The position numbers and the translations under genes were made by a program. This document shows, piece by piece, positions 40,888 to 49,450 of a stretch of 64,000 bases of DNA; positions within the stretch are counted from its first letter, which is position 1, and each line of letters starts with the position of its first letter. The DNA lies in the NCBI GenBank assembly GCA_024235915.1, contig JACKLO010000010.1, forward strand, positions 372,001 to 436,000, written 5' to 3'. Below the pieces are notes generated by a model. That model was not told the origin of the DNA and ran no database searches. It saw nothing but the letters and a program-made list of their open reading frames with translations. This DNA comes from Burkholderiaceae bacterium. Its GTDB lineage: Bacteria; Pseudomonadota; Gammaproteobacteria; Burkholderiales; Burkholderiaceae_C.

Positions 40888-40912
40888 TTCACCCCTGAGG
40901 TGAATCACTATA
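40888..40912 (-). promoter_or_regulatory. higBA-mod-res promoter and palindromic operator
   Basis: On the minus strand TATAGT (40912-40907) is a near-consensus -10. Just downstream, 40904-40888 forms TTCACC-TCAGG-GGTGAA, a perfect 6+6 dyad over the predicted transcription start. That is where a HigA dimer would block RNA polymerase. No good -35 is seen at 17 bases; TTGCGC lies 19 bases away. Confidence 0.6.
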
Positions 40913-40990
40913 CCGCAAGTCGACTTCCAGCGCGCAAGGCGCGCGAATGGTGGAACGCGGCTGCCGCGCGGCGGGTCGCCGCGCAGCCTC

Positions 40991-42406
40991 TCAGCCGTGC
41001 AGCGCTGCCAGCACCTCGTCGAGCATCTTCTTCGCGTCGCCGAACAGCATCCGGTTGTTGTCCTTGTAGAACAGCGGATTGTCGACGCCGGCGTAGCCGC
41101 TGGCCATGCTGCGCTTCATCACGATGCTGGTGCGCGCCTTCCAGACCTCCAGCACCGGCATGCCGGCGATGGGGCTGCCCGGGTCGTCCTGCGCGGCCGG
41201 GTTCACGATGTCGTTGGCGCCGATGACCATGGTGACGTCCGTGTCTGGGAAGTCGTCGTTGATCTCGTCCATCTCCAGCACGATGTCGTAGGGCACCTTG
41301 GCTTCGGCCAGCAGCACGTTCATGTGGCCCGGCATGCGGCCGGCCACCGGGTGGATGCCGAAGCGCACGGTGACGCCCTTCTCGCGCAGCAGCTTCGTGA
41401 TCTCGTTGACCGTGTGCTGTGCCTGTGCCACCGCCATGCCGTAGCCCGGCACGATGACGACGTTCTTGGCCTCGCGCAGCAGCTCGGCCGTCTCGGCGGC
41501 GCTGATCGGCTGCACCTCGCCCTGGGGCTCGGCGGCACCGCCCGCGCCCTTGGGCGCCGGCGCGCCACCACCGAAACCGCCGGCGATCACGCTGATGAAG
41601 TTGCGGTTCATCGCGCGGCACATGATGTAGCTGAGGATGGCGCCGGAGCTGCCCACCAGCGCACCGACGACGATCAGCAGGTCGTTGCTCAGCATGAAAC
41701 CGGTGGCCGCCGCGGCCCAGCCGGAATAGCTGTTGAGCATGGACACCACCACCGGCATGTCCGCCCCGCCGATGGCCATCACCATGTGGATGCCGAACAG
41801 CAGCGCGATCACCGTCATCACCAGCAGGGCCGTCATGCCCGCGCCGTGGTCGCCCGCGTTCAGGAAGACGCGGCCGAACCAGATCACCACCAGCAGCGCC
41901 ACCAGGTTCAGCCAGTGGCGCGCCGGCAGCAGCAGCGGCTTGCCGCCGATGCGACCGGAGAGCTTGCCGAAGGCGACGATGGAGCCGGAGAAGGTGACCG
42001 CGCCGATGAGGATGCCGATGTAGACCTCGACCTCGTGGATGGTCTTCTCGGCCGCGGTCGGGAAGACGGTGGACGTGTCCACATAGCTCGCGAAGCCCAC
42101 CAGGCAGGCCGCCAGGCCGACCAGGCTGTGCATCAGCGCCACGAGCTCGGGCATCTGCGTCATCTGCACCTTCTTCGCCGCGGTGAGGCCGACGACGGCG
42201 CCGACCAGCAGCGCGCCGACGATCCAGGCGTAGCCCGCAGGCGTGACGCGCGGGCCGAGCACGGTGGCCAGCACGGCGATCGTCATGCCGACGATGCCGA
42301 ACAGGTTGCCGCGGCGGGCGGTCTCCGGGTTCGAGAGCCCACCCAGGCTCAGGATGAACAGGACGATGGCGCCGATGTAGGCGACGGTGGCCAGACCTTC
42401 AGACAT
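40991..42406 (-). CDS. pntB: NAD(P) transhydrogenase subunit beta
   Basis: 471 residues. An N-terminal membrane half with about nine helices forms the proton channel. The C-terminal NADP(H)-binding domain dIII (about 290-471) has VVIVPGYGMAVAQAQH, HPVAGRMPGHMNVLLAEA, VIGANDIVNPAA and MASGYAGVDNPLFY. It uses the proton motive force to make NADPH from NADH. pntA is 16 bp upstream. The 98 bp on its 5'-distal side up to the toxin operon hold that operon's promoter, so pntB ends at the border of the accessory block. Confidence 0.97.
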   Translation of the reverse strand: MSEGLATVAYIGAIVLFILSLGGLSNPETARRGNLFGIVGMTIAVLATVLGPRVTPAGYAWIVGALLVGAVVGLTAAKKVQMTQMPELVALMHSLVGLAACLVGFASYVDTSTVFPTAAEKTIHEVEVYIGILIGAVTFSGSIVAFGKLSGRIGGKPLLLPARHWLNLVALLVVIWFGRVFLNAGDHGAGMTALLVMTVIALLFGIHMVMAIGGADMPVVVSMLNSYSGWAAAATGFMLSNDLLIVVGALVGSSGAILSYIMCRAMNRNFISVIAGGFGGGAPAPKGAGGAAEPQGEVQPISAAETAELLREAKNVVIVPGYGMAVAQAQHTVNEITKLLREKGVTVRFGIHPVAGRMPGHMNVLLAEAKVPYDIVLEMDEINDDFPDTDVTMVIGANDIVNPAAQDDPGSPIAGMPVLEVWKARTSIVMKRSMASGYAGVDNPLFYKDNNRMLFGDAKKMLDEVLAALHG

Positions 42407-42422
42407 CTCTGTGCCCTTCTTC

Positions 42423-44006
42423 TTACTTGCGGAACATCGCCAGCATGCGCCGCGTGACCGCGAAGCCGCCGAACATGTTGACGGCGGTGAGCACCAGCGC
42501 CAGCACCGACAGGCCCAGGATCAGCCCCGAAGGCCGGTCGCCGCCTCCCCCCATCAGCGGCGGCGCCACCTGGATCAGCGCACCGATGGCGATGATGGAG
42601 CTGATGGCGTTGGTGACGCTCATCAGCGGCGTGTGCAGCGACGGCGTCACGTTCCAGATCACCATGTAGCCGATGAAGCAGGCCAGCACGAAGACCGTGA
42701 AGTGCGCCAGGAAGCTGGCCGGCGCGAAGGCGCCCACGAGCGCGAACAGCGCGGCGCCGACGCCGAAGACCGTGACCAGCGACTTGGCCGACATCGGCTC
42801 GCCTGGCCCGTGGCCGTGGGCCTTGGGGGCCGGGGCCGCAGCGGCCCTGGGCTTGGGTGGCGGCGCCGGCATCTGGATCGGCGGCGCCGGCCAGGTCAGC
42901 TCGCCCGCCTTGACCACCGTGAGGCCGCGGATGGCCTGATCGTCGAAGTTGACGTCCAGGTGGCCGTCCTTGGCCTTGCACAGTTCTTCGGTCAGGCGCA
43001 GCAGGTTGGTGGCGTAGAGCGTGGACGACTGCTTGGCCAGGCGGCTGGCCAGGTCGGTGTAGCCGATGATGGTCACGCCGTGGCGCACCGCGGCCTCGCC
43101 GGGCACGGTGAGCTCGCAGTTGCCGCCCTGCTCGGCGGCCATGTCGACGATCACGCTGCCCGGCCGCATGGTCTTCACCATCTCGGCCGTGATCAGCTTG
43201 GGCGCGGGCTTGCCGGGGATCAGCGCGGTGGTGATGACGATGTCGGCGTCCTTCACCTGTTCGGCGTACATCCGGCGCTGCGCGGCCTGGAAGCCTTCGC
43301 TCATGACCTTGGCGTAGCCGCCGCCGCCGGAGCCTTCCTCCTCGTAGTCGACCTTGACGAACTCGCCACCCAGCGAGACCACCTGGTCGGCCACCTCGGC
43401 GCGCGTGTCGTTGGCGCGCACGATGGCGCCCAGGTTGGCGGCGGTGCCGATGGCCGCCAGGCCCGCCACGCCGGCGCCGGCGATGAAGACCTTGGCCGGC
43501 GGCACCTTGCCCGCGGCGGTGATCTGGCCGTTGAAGAAGCGGCCGAAGGCGTTGGCCGCCTCGATGACGGCGCGGTAGCCGCTGACACCGGCCTGCGAAG
43601 TCAGCGCATCCATCTTCTGCGCCCGCGACAGCTGGCGCGGCAGCGCATCGATGGCCAGCGCGGTGGCCTTCTTCGCCTGCAGCGCCTGCATCAGCTCGGG
43701 GTTCTGCGCCGGCCAGACGAAGCCGATCAGCGTGCTGCCTTCGCGCATCAGCGCCACTTCATCCAGGCTGGGCGGCCGCACCTTGAAGACGACGTCGCTG
43801 CCGGCCCAAAGGGCTTCGGCACTGTCGATCACTTCGGCGCCGACGGCGCGGTAGCTGTCGTCGTCGCAGTTCGCCGCCGCACCGGCGCCGCTCTGCACGC
43901 CGACGCTGAAGCCCAGCTTGATCAGCTTGGCGACCACGTCGGGCACGGTGGCGACGCGCTTTTCGCCCGGCGTCGTTTCCAGGGGCACTCCGATCCGCAA
44001 CGGCAT
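42423..44006 (-). CDS. pntA: NAD(P) transhydrogenase subunit alpha
   Basis: 527 residues, the undivided form. The NAD(H)-binding dI domain (1-380) has RVATVPD, FIAGAGVAGLAAIGTAANLG, the mobile loop GGGGYAKVMSEGF and VDMAAEQGGNCE. A Pro/Ala/His-rich hinge and four membrane helices (about 410-520) follow. Many alphaproteobacteria split this into PntAA and PntAB; here it is fused as in E. coli. ATG 44006 (MPLRIGVPLETTPGEKRV) has GAGGAG upstream. It is divergent from nudJ. Confidence 0.96.
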   Translation of the reverse strand: MPLRIGVPLETTPGEKRVATVPDVVAKLIKLGFSVGVQSGAGAAANCDDDSYRAVGAEVIDSAEALWAGSDVVFKVRPPSLDEVALMREGSTLIGFVWPAQNPELMQALQAKKATALAIDALPRQLSRAQKMDALTSQAGVSGYRAVIEAANAFGRFFNGQITAAGKVPPAKVFIAGAGVAGLAAIGTAANLGAIVRANDTRAEVADQVVSLGGEFVKVDYEEEGSGGGGYAKVMSEGFQAAQRRMYAEQVKDADIVITTALIPGKPAPKLITAEMVKTMRPGSVIVDMAAEQGGNCELTVPGEAAVRHGVTIIGYTDLASRLAKQSSTLYATNLLRLTEELCKAKDGHLDVNFDDQAIRGLTVVKAGELTWPAPPIQMPAPPPKPRAAAAPAPKAHGHGPGEPMSAKSLVTVFGVGAALFALVGAFAPASFLAHFTVFVLACFIGYMVIWNVTPSLHTPLMSVTNAISSIIAIGALIQVAPPLMGGGGDRPSGLILGLSVLALVLTAVNMFGGFAVTRRMLAMFRK

Positions 44007-44120
44007 GGCTTCGCTCCTCGGGGGTCTGTCATCGGCCGGCGTCGCCAGCCTGGGTTCCATCTGGGGTCGGCGCCGAGTTTACGGGGAGAGCCTTCGTCGG
44101 CGCTGCGTGCGGCCCCGGGC

Positions 44121-44132
44121 TAGCATTCCGGG
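44121..44132 (+). promoter_or_regulatory. Candidate leaderless -10 element for nudJ-mnmA
   Basis: TAGCAT, six bases, then ATG 44133, without Shine-Dalgarno. The 126 bp gap to the divergent pntA holds no better promoter on this strand. Confidence 0.4.
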
Positions 44133-44594
44133 ATGAGCGATGAACGTTGGCGCCCCAGCGTGACCGTGGCCGCGGTGATCGAGCACGCCGGCCGCTACCT
44201 GCTGGTGGAGGAACACACCCCCGAGGGCCTGCGGCTGAACCAGCCTGCCGGCCACCTGGACCCGGGCGAGAGCCTGCTGCAGGCCGTGGTGCGCGAGGCC
44301 CGCGAGGAAACCGCCTGCGACTTCAGACCCGAAGCGCTGCTGGGCGTGCACCTGGCCCGCTTCGAGCGCGGCGCCGAGACCATCACCTACTTGCGCTTCG
44401 CCTTCTGCGGCACGGTGGGCGCGCCGGTGCCGGGCCGCGTGCTGGACACGCCCATCGTGCGCACGCTGTGGCTCACGCCGGACGAGATCGCCGCGCGGGC
44501 CGCCGAGCACCGCAGCGTGCTGGTGCAGCGCTGCATCGACGAGCACCGGGCGGGGTTGCGGTTCCCGCTGGACGTGCTGCGAGGCATGGCGTGA
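44133..44594 (+). CDS. nudJ: Nudix hydrolase (NudJ/phosphatase type)
   Basis: 153 residues. A full Nudix box, G-H-L-D-P-G-E-S-x6-REAREETA, begins near residue 40. It hydrolyses nucleoside or thiamine pyrophosphates linked to another group; NudJ in E. coli removes phosphate from HMP-PP and nucleotides. The name rests on family resemblance and on the neighbour: mnmA starts within its stop codon (GTGA overlap), as nudJ and mnmA are also adjacent in E. coli. Confidence 0.82.
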   Translation: MSDERWRPSVTVAAVIEHAGRYLLVEEHTPEGLRLNQPAGHLDPGESLLQAVVREAREETACDFRPEALLGVHLARFERGAETITYLRFAFCGTVGAPVPGRVLDTPIVRTLWLTPDEIAARAAEHRSVLVQRCIDEHRAGLRFPLDVLRGMA

Positions 44595-45673
44595 GCGGTG
44601 AACGGGTGATCGTCGGGCTGTCCGGCGGGGTTGATTCCGCGGTCACCGCCTGGTTGCTCAAGCAGCAAGGCTACGAGGTGGTCGGCATCTTCATGAAGAA
44701 CTGGGAGGCCGACGACGACGATGAATACTGCTCCAGCAACGCCGATTTCGTGGATGCGGCGGCGGTGGCCGACGTCATCGGCATCGACCTGGAGCATGTC
44801 AACTTCGCGGCCGAGTACCGCGACCGCGTCTTTGCCGAGTTCCTGCGCGAGTACCAGGCCGGCCGCACGCCCAACCCCGACGTGCTGTGCAATGCCGAGA
44901 TCAAGTTCAAGGCCTTCCTGGACCACGCGATGCGCCTGGGGGCTGCGAAGATCGCCACCGGTCACTATGCCCGTGTGCGCGAACGCAACGGACGATTCGA
45001 GTTGCTCAAGGGCCTGGACCCGGCCAAGGACCAGAGCTACTTCCTGCACCGGCTGAACCAGGCCCAGCTGTCGCGCACGCTGTTCCCGGTGGGTGAACTG
45101 GCCAAGACCGAGGTGCGCGCCATCGCCGAGCGCATCGGCCTGCCGAACGCGAGGAAGAAGGACTCGACCGGCATCTGTTTCATCGGTGAACGCCCGTTCC
45201 GCGAGTTCCTGAACCGCTGGCTGCACCAGCAGCCGGGCGTGATCGAGGACGAGCAGGGCCGGCGCATCGGCCGCCACGTGGGCCTGAGCTTCTACACGCT
45301 GGGGCAGCGCCAGGGCCTGGGCATCGGTGGCCTGAAGCATGGGGGTGGTGAACACGTGCCCTGGTACGTCGCACGCAAGGACCTGCCACGCAACGTGCTG
45401 GTGGCGGTGCAAGGGCATGACCATCCATTGCTGATGTCGTCCACGCTGCAGGCCGCCGACACCAGCTGGGTGGCGGGTGCGCCGCCCGCATCCGGGGCCT
45501 ACGGCGCCAAGACGCGCTACCGCCAGGCCGACGCCGCGTGCGTCTTCGAGGCGGGCACCGACGGTTCGTTCAGGCTGGATTTCGCGCAGCCCCAGTGGGC
45601 GGTGACGCCGGGGCAGTCGGCCGTGCTCTACGACGGCGAGGTCTGCCTGGGGGGCGGTGTGATCACCGGCTGA
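44591..45673 (+). CDS. mnmA: tRNA-specific 2-thiouridylase MnmA
   Basis: 360 residues. PP-loop SGGVDSAV for ATP binding, catalytic Cys in NPDVLCNAEIKF and second Cys in STGICFIGERPF; GHYARV and KDQSYFL are family signatures. It transfers sulfur to U34 of tRNA-Lys, -Glu and -Gln in the cytosol. The start is GTG 44591, inside the nudJ stop, giving MSGERVIVGLSGGVDS. A CCCC-N8-AGGGG hairpin follows the stop within 20 bp but lacks a T-run. Confidence 0.96.
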   Translation: MSGERVIVGLSGGVDSAVTAWLLKQQGYEVVGIFMKNWEADDDDEYCSSNADFVDAAAVADVIGIDLEHVNFAAEYRDRVFAEFLREYQAGRTPNPDVLCNAEIKFKAFLDHAMRLGAAKIATGHYARVRERNGRFELLKGLDPAKDQSYFLHRLNQAQLSRTLFPVGELAKTEVRAIAERIGLPNARKKDSTGICFIGERPFREFLNRWLHQQPGVIEDEQGRRIGRHVGLSFYTLGQRQGLGIGGLKHGGGEHVPWYVARKDLPRNVLVAVQGHDHPLLMSSTLQAADTSWVAGAPPASGAYGAKTRYRQADAACVFEAGTDGSFRLDFAQPQWAVTPGQSAVLYDGEVCLGGGVITG

Positions 45674-45794
45674 CTCCCCACTCTTGAAGGGGTTGGCACG
45701 CGAAAACTGCGTGTCAGCACGCAGGACGGCGGACGGGCCGCTGGCTAAGGTGGGCCTGACTTCGCGCCATGGGCGCGTTCCGAAAGGCCCCACC

Positions 45795-46412
45795 ATGATC
45801 CTCGACTCCCTGGTTCGCCGGCTGGCGTGCGCATGCGCATGCGCCCTCAGCGTGGCCACGACGGGCGCGAACGCCGCGTCGTTCGACCTCCTGCTGACCC
45901 CCACCGACGATGGCCGGACCCTGCTGAGCTTTTCCGCCAGCGGCACCACCGAAGGCGCCGGCGCCGGCAGCGACCTGACCTGGTCGAACCTGATCGGCGG
46001 CAACCCCTTCGACGACGCGCTGCAGTTCTTCCGCGTGGACGTCGATCCGATCGAAACCTTCTCCGGCATCTCCTTCATCGGGCTGACGCTGGACAGCGAT
46101 GGCGGCGCCGCGTCGGGCCAGGACGACCTCACCCTGCGCTTCGACGGCCTGGTGTCTTCCGACGACCTGCTGACCGCCGGCCCGGCGACGCGCCGACTCG
46201 AACTGGATTTCGCGCTGCTGACGCCGGGCGAGTACACCCGGCTGACCACGGCCGGTGAGCTGACCCTGACGATCCTCGCGAGCCCGGTGCCGCAGCCGCC
46301 GTCGGCCGCTCTGATGTTGGCCGGGCTGGGTGGGCTGGGCGGGCTGAGCCGGCTTTGGGGCGTCAGGCGGCGGCGCCGCTCCGGTGCGCCATCAGCGTCA
46401 TCAGGCCAGTGA
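45795..46412 (+). CDS. PEP-CTERM-like secreted protein with variant sorting motif
   Basis: 205 residues. The signal peptide (about 1-28) ends near ANA. A beta-rich Asp/Thr-rich middle follows (GLTLDSDGGAASGQDDLTLR). The C-terminal sorting-like tail has PVPQPPSAALMLAGLGGLG, then Arg-rich RRRRR. The hallmark VPEP is VPQP here, so the conserved Glu is Gln; the hydrophobic stretch and basic tail are intact. ATG 45795 follows GAAAGG. The end overlaps the convergent hydrolase gene by 12 bases. A TGGCACG heptamer lies 95-101 bases upstream. Confidence 0.78.
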   Translation: MILDSLVRRLACACACALSVATTGANAASFDLLLTPTDDGRTLLSFSASGTTEGAGAGSDLTWSNLIGGNPFDDALQFFRVDVDPIETFSGISFIGLTLDSDGGAASGQDDLTLRFDGLVSSDDLLTAGPATRRLELDFALLTPGEYTRLTTAGELTLTILASPVPQPPSAALMLAGLGGLGGLSRLWGVRRRRRSGAPSASSGQ

Positions 46413-47105
46413 GCGCCACCAGGCGCACAGCGCGTCCGTCACCGCGTCGGGCTGCTCCCAGGTCAGCATGTGGCCGCAGTCGGCCAGCAGCGCAAGTTCG
46501 GCCTGCGGCACGGCGGCCGCGATCTCTTGCGTGCATTCCGGTGGCGTGAGCTTGTCGCTGTCGCCGCCCATCACCAGCAGCGGGCAGGTGATGCGGCCCA
46601 GGTGCGGCCGCTGGTCCTCGCGCGCCATCACGGCGCGGTTCTGCGCCACCAGCTGCGCCACACCGGCACGACGGATCATCGCGCCGTAGTCCGCGGCCAG
46701 CCGCGCGCCATGGGCCGGGTGGAAGGCGAAGATCAGGTTGGCGGCCAGGACCTCGTCCATGCGCCCGGCCTCGAAGGCCTGGATGCCTTCGGTGCGCAGG
46801 CGGATCTGGGCCGGCGTGTCGGGCCGCGCCGTGGTGCCCAGCAAGGCCAGACCCCGCACGCGGTCTGGCGCCTGCCGCCAGACCTCCATCGCCAGCATGC
46901 CGCCCATCGACGCGCCCGCCAGCGCCAGCGCGCCGGGGTGCTCGGCCAGCAGGCGCGTCGCCATGGCCGGCAGCGTGGCTTCGCGCGTGTGCACGTCGGC
47001 CACGTGCACGGGCCCGCACCCGGGCAGGGCCTGCAGTGCGGGCAGCTGGTGGCGGAACAGCGCGGCGTCGCAGGCCAGGCCGGGCAGCAGGATCAGGGGC
47101 GGCAT
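46401..47105 (-). CDS. Alpha/beta-hydrolase fold protein
   Basis: 234 residues. The oxyanion strand LILLPGLACD begins the protein, nucleophile Ser is in GASMGG, the acid Asp is near GGDSDKLTPPE, and His is in CGHMLTWEQP. No signal peptide. It resembles BioH-like and pimeloyl or proline-iminopeptidase-like carboxylesterases, but the substrate is not predictable. Its gene overlaps the convergent PEP-CTERM gene by 12 bases at the stops. It lies 12 bp downstream of the ABC permease on the same strand. Confidence 0.83.
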   Translation of the reverse strand: MPPLILLPGLACDAALFRHQLPALQALPGCGPVHVADVHTREATLPAMATRLLAEHPGALALAGASMGGMLAMEVWRQAPDRVRGLALLGTTARPDTPAQIRLRTEGIQAFEAGRMDEVLAANLIFAFHPAHGARLAADYGAMIRRAGVAQLVAQNRAVMAREDQRPHLGRITCPLLVMGGDSDKLTPPECTQEIAAAVPQAELALLADCGHMLTWEQPDAVTDALCAWWRSLA

Positions 47106-47117
47106 CGCCCGAGTGTG

Positions 47118-48530
47118 TCAGAGCGCCGGTTGGCCCAGCGCCGTTCGGCCCAATGGCAGCACGGCCGCGCCTGGCGCACCGCGCAGTTGCACCGCGGCCA
47201 TGTGCAGCAACACCCCAACCGGCAAGCAGACCCAGGGCGGGATGGCGAACTGCTGTGCCGTCATCGCGGCGGCCAGCGAGCCGCCGAAGAGCACGATCGA
47301 CGGCAGCGCGGTCTGCGCCTTGCCGTGCATCGTGCGCCAGCGCGTTTCCACCCACACCCCCAATGGCAGCGCGGCTGCCAGAAACCCGCCGACGAAGTGC
47401 AGGCTGCGTGGGCTCCCGTGCATCGCGATGACCAGCACCAGACTGCCGCCCAGCAACCACAGGAGCACGGCCTCGCGCCGCCAACGGCGTTCCAGCGCTG
47501 CAGCCAAGGCGGCGCCGGCCGGGGCGCCGGGCAGCAGCGCCAGCACGGGCTGCTCGCGCCGCCGCGCCCAGAGCAGGGTCAGGCGTCCGATCGGCATGCC
47601 GGCGACGACACCGAACAGGCCCATGCACAGGCCCAGCCGGCCGCCATCCACCAGGCGGGCCCAGGCCAGGTCCGGGCGCAGCACCTCGCCGACCATGAGC
47701 GCCACGTTGAGGCCGCCGAAGACCAGCACGATCATCCAGGCCACCATCGGCGCACCCGCCTGCGGCTGCAGCGCAAGGTCCAGCCGCTGCACGGCGTTCG
47801 CGCTGGTGGGCCGTGCCAGCACATGCCGGCGCAGCCAGCGGTCGGGCCAGGCGAAGGGCGTCACGAGGGTGCGCAGCCAGGGCCGGCGTGCGGTGACCGC
47901 CAGGCTCCGCCCTTCGCCGTTGCGGCGGGCATCGGCGCGCCAGCGTTGAAGCCGCGCGTGCACACGTCGATGGCTGGCACTGCCGGTGCCCAGAAGGGTC
48001 AGCAGACTGACGAGCGCCATGGCCAACGCAGGCAGCCACAGCAGCGCCGGTGCCTCAGCGAACCGAACCGCTGCCGCGCGCCAGGCAAAGGGCAGGAGCG
48101 ACATCAGGCTAAGGGGCAACCAGATCCAGGGTTGGCGCTGCGTCCACGCCAGCACCGGCAGGCCGACCAGCACCCACAGCGCCCACTCGAGACCCGGCCC
48201 GGCCACGATGGCGCCGCCGAGCCATGCCAGCACACCGGCGAGCGTCGCGTGGGCCAGCAGTGCCGTGCGCAAGCTGCGCCGCTGGCCCGGCACCAGGCGC
48301 GCGTGGTTCGGGTGGTTCTGCGCCAGCAGGCTGTCCACCTGCACCCACCACCACCAGACCGCGACCGCGACCAACGCCACGCCCAGGGTCTGCGCCGGCG
48401 TCAGCGAGACCCGCCATGCCGCCACCAGCGGCAAAACGACCAGGATCGCCAGCCAGACCCAGCGCCAGGCCCGGCCCCGCCGCAGCTGCCAGGGTAGTCG
48501 AAGGGTCGCTGCCAGCATCACCGGGTTCAC
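47118..48530 (-). CDS. ABC exporter membrane subunit
   Basis: 470 residues with around ten hydrophobic segments in two halves split by a cytoplasmic Arg-rich stretch near 200-240. No characteristic domain beyond ABC-2-like topology is recognisable. The start is GTG 48530, which overlaps the stop of the ATPase gene by four bases (GTGA). With the ATPase and GntR regulator it forms a gntR-ATPase-permease unit of the kind found in Ytr-type antibiotic- or cell-wall-responsive transporters. Confidence 0.75.
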   Translation of the reverse strand: MNPVMLAATLRLPWQLRRGRAWRWVWLAILVVLPLVAAWRVSLTPAQTLGVALVAVAVWWWWVQVDSLLAQNHPNHARLVPGQRRSLRTALLAHATLAGVLAWLGGAIVAGPGLEWALWVLVGLPVLAWTQRQPWIWLPLSLMSLLPFAWRAAAVRFAEAPALLWLPALAMALVSLLTLLGTGSASHRRVHARLQRWRADARRNGEGRSLAVTARRPWLRTLVTPFAWPDRWLRRHVLARPTSANAVQRLDLALQPQAGAPMVAWMIVLVFGGLNVALMVGEVLRPDLAWARLVDGGRLGLCMGLFGVVAGMPIGRLTLLWARRREQPVLALLPGAPAGAALAAALERRWRREAVLLWLLGGSLVLVIAMHGSPRSLHFVGGFLAAALPLGVWVETRWRTMHGKAQTALPSIVLFGGSLAAAMTAQQFAIPPWVCLPVGVLLHMAAVQLRGAPGAAVLPLGRTALGQPAL

Positions 48531-49450
48531 GTCAGCCCCTCGAACAGGTCTTCCAGCGACACCCGCTGCGCCACCAGCCCCGACGGCAACGCCGCCTCGG
48601 CCAGGCCGCGCACGAGGGCCTGGCCATCGCCGCGCGTGATGACCGCGGCAGCTGGTAGGGCATCGAGGGCGGCCGTGGCGCCGCGCACGTCGAGCACCTC
48701 GTCCAGCAGCGCGTCCAGTGGCGCCTGGAGCGCAATGCGCCCGCGCCGCAGGAAGGCGACGTTGAACGCCACGCGCTCGAGGTCGCTGAGGATGTGGGTG
48801 CTGAACACCACCGTGGTGCCGCGGTCGAGCACGCGCTCCACCAGCTCGCGGAGGAAATCGCGTCGCGCCAGCGGGTCCAGGCTCGCCACCGGCTCGTCCA
48901 GCACCAGCAGGTCGGGCTCGTGCGCCAATGCGCGGATGATCGACAGCCGTTGCTGCTCGCCGCCACTCATCTGGCCGATCGGGAGGTTGCGCGGCACGCT
49001 CCAGCGCGTCATCAGCCCCTCCACCTTGGCACTGTTCCAGCGCGGATAGAAGCTGCGGAAGTAGGCCAGCAGCTCGTCGGCGCGCAGGTCCTCGAAGAGG
49101 TCGGAGCGCTGCGGCACGTAGCCGATGCGCGAACGCGCCGCGTCGTCGAGCCGGTCGGCACGCTGGCCGAACAGCGTCACCGAGCCGGCCTGCGGGTCGC
49201 GCAGGCCGAGCAGCGACTCCAGCAGGGTGGTCTTGCCCGCACCATTGCGCCCGAGCAGGCCCACCACCTGGCCGGGCTGCAGCGACCAGTCCAGACCGTC
49301 GAGCACGGGCTGGGCGCCATAGGCCACGCGCAGGCCCTGCAGTTCGGCGCTCGCGGCCCCCTGCGGCGTCGCCGTCGACAAGGTCAGGCCGGCGTTCGCG
49401 GCGGGTGACGGGCGGCGCGCGGTGCGCCACCAGGGCAGGGCCAGGCTCAT
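48527..49450 (-). CDS. ABC transporter ATP-binding protein
   Basis: 307 residues. A 35-residue N-terminal extension precedes the ABC core: Walker A GRNGAGKTT, Q-loop VPQRSDLFEDLR, signature MSGGEQQR, Walker B LLVLDEPVASLD and switch His in STHILSD. A C-terminal domain of about 80 residues follows, as in ABC-2 drug or bacitracin exporters. Overlaps of four bases with the gntR gene upstream and the permease downstream show tight coupling. The substrate is unknown. Confidence 0.9.
   Translation of the reverse strand: MSLALPWWRTARRPSPAANAGLTLSTATPQGAASAELQGLRVAYGAQPVLDGLDWSLQPGQVVGLLGRNGAGKTTLLESLLGLRDPQAGSVTLFGQRADRLDDAARSRIGYVPQRSDLFEDLRADELLAYFRSFYPRWNSAKVEGLMTRWSVPRNLPIGQMSGGEQQRLSIIRALAHEPDLLVLDEPVASLDPLARRDFLRELVERVLDRGTTVVFSTHILSDLERVAFNVAFLRRGRIALQAPLDALLDEVLDVRGATAALDALPAAAVITRGDGQALVRGLAEAALPSGLVAQRVSLEDLFEGLT

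Noticed and set aside
40878..40892. GTG start giving a toxin five residues longer (MNYQP-)
   Set aside because: The codon lies within the operator dyad and just after the predicted transcription start. ATG 40877 is the safer choice, although it is not proven.
45695..45710. Sigma-54 promoter before the second PEP-CTERM gene
   Set aside because: GG and GC are separated by 12 bases instead of the required 10, so it is not a valid -24/-12 site as it stands.
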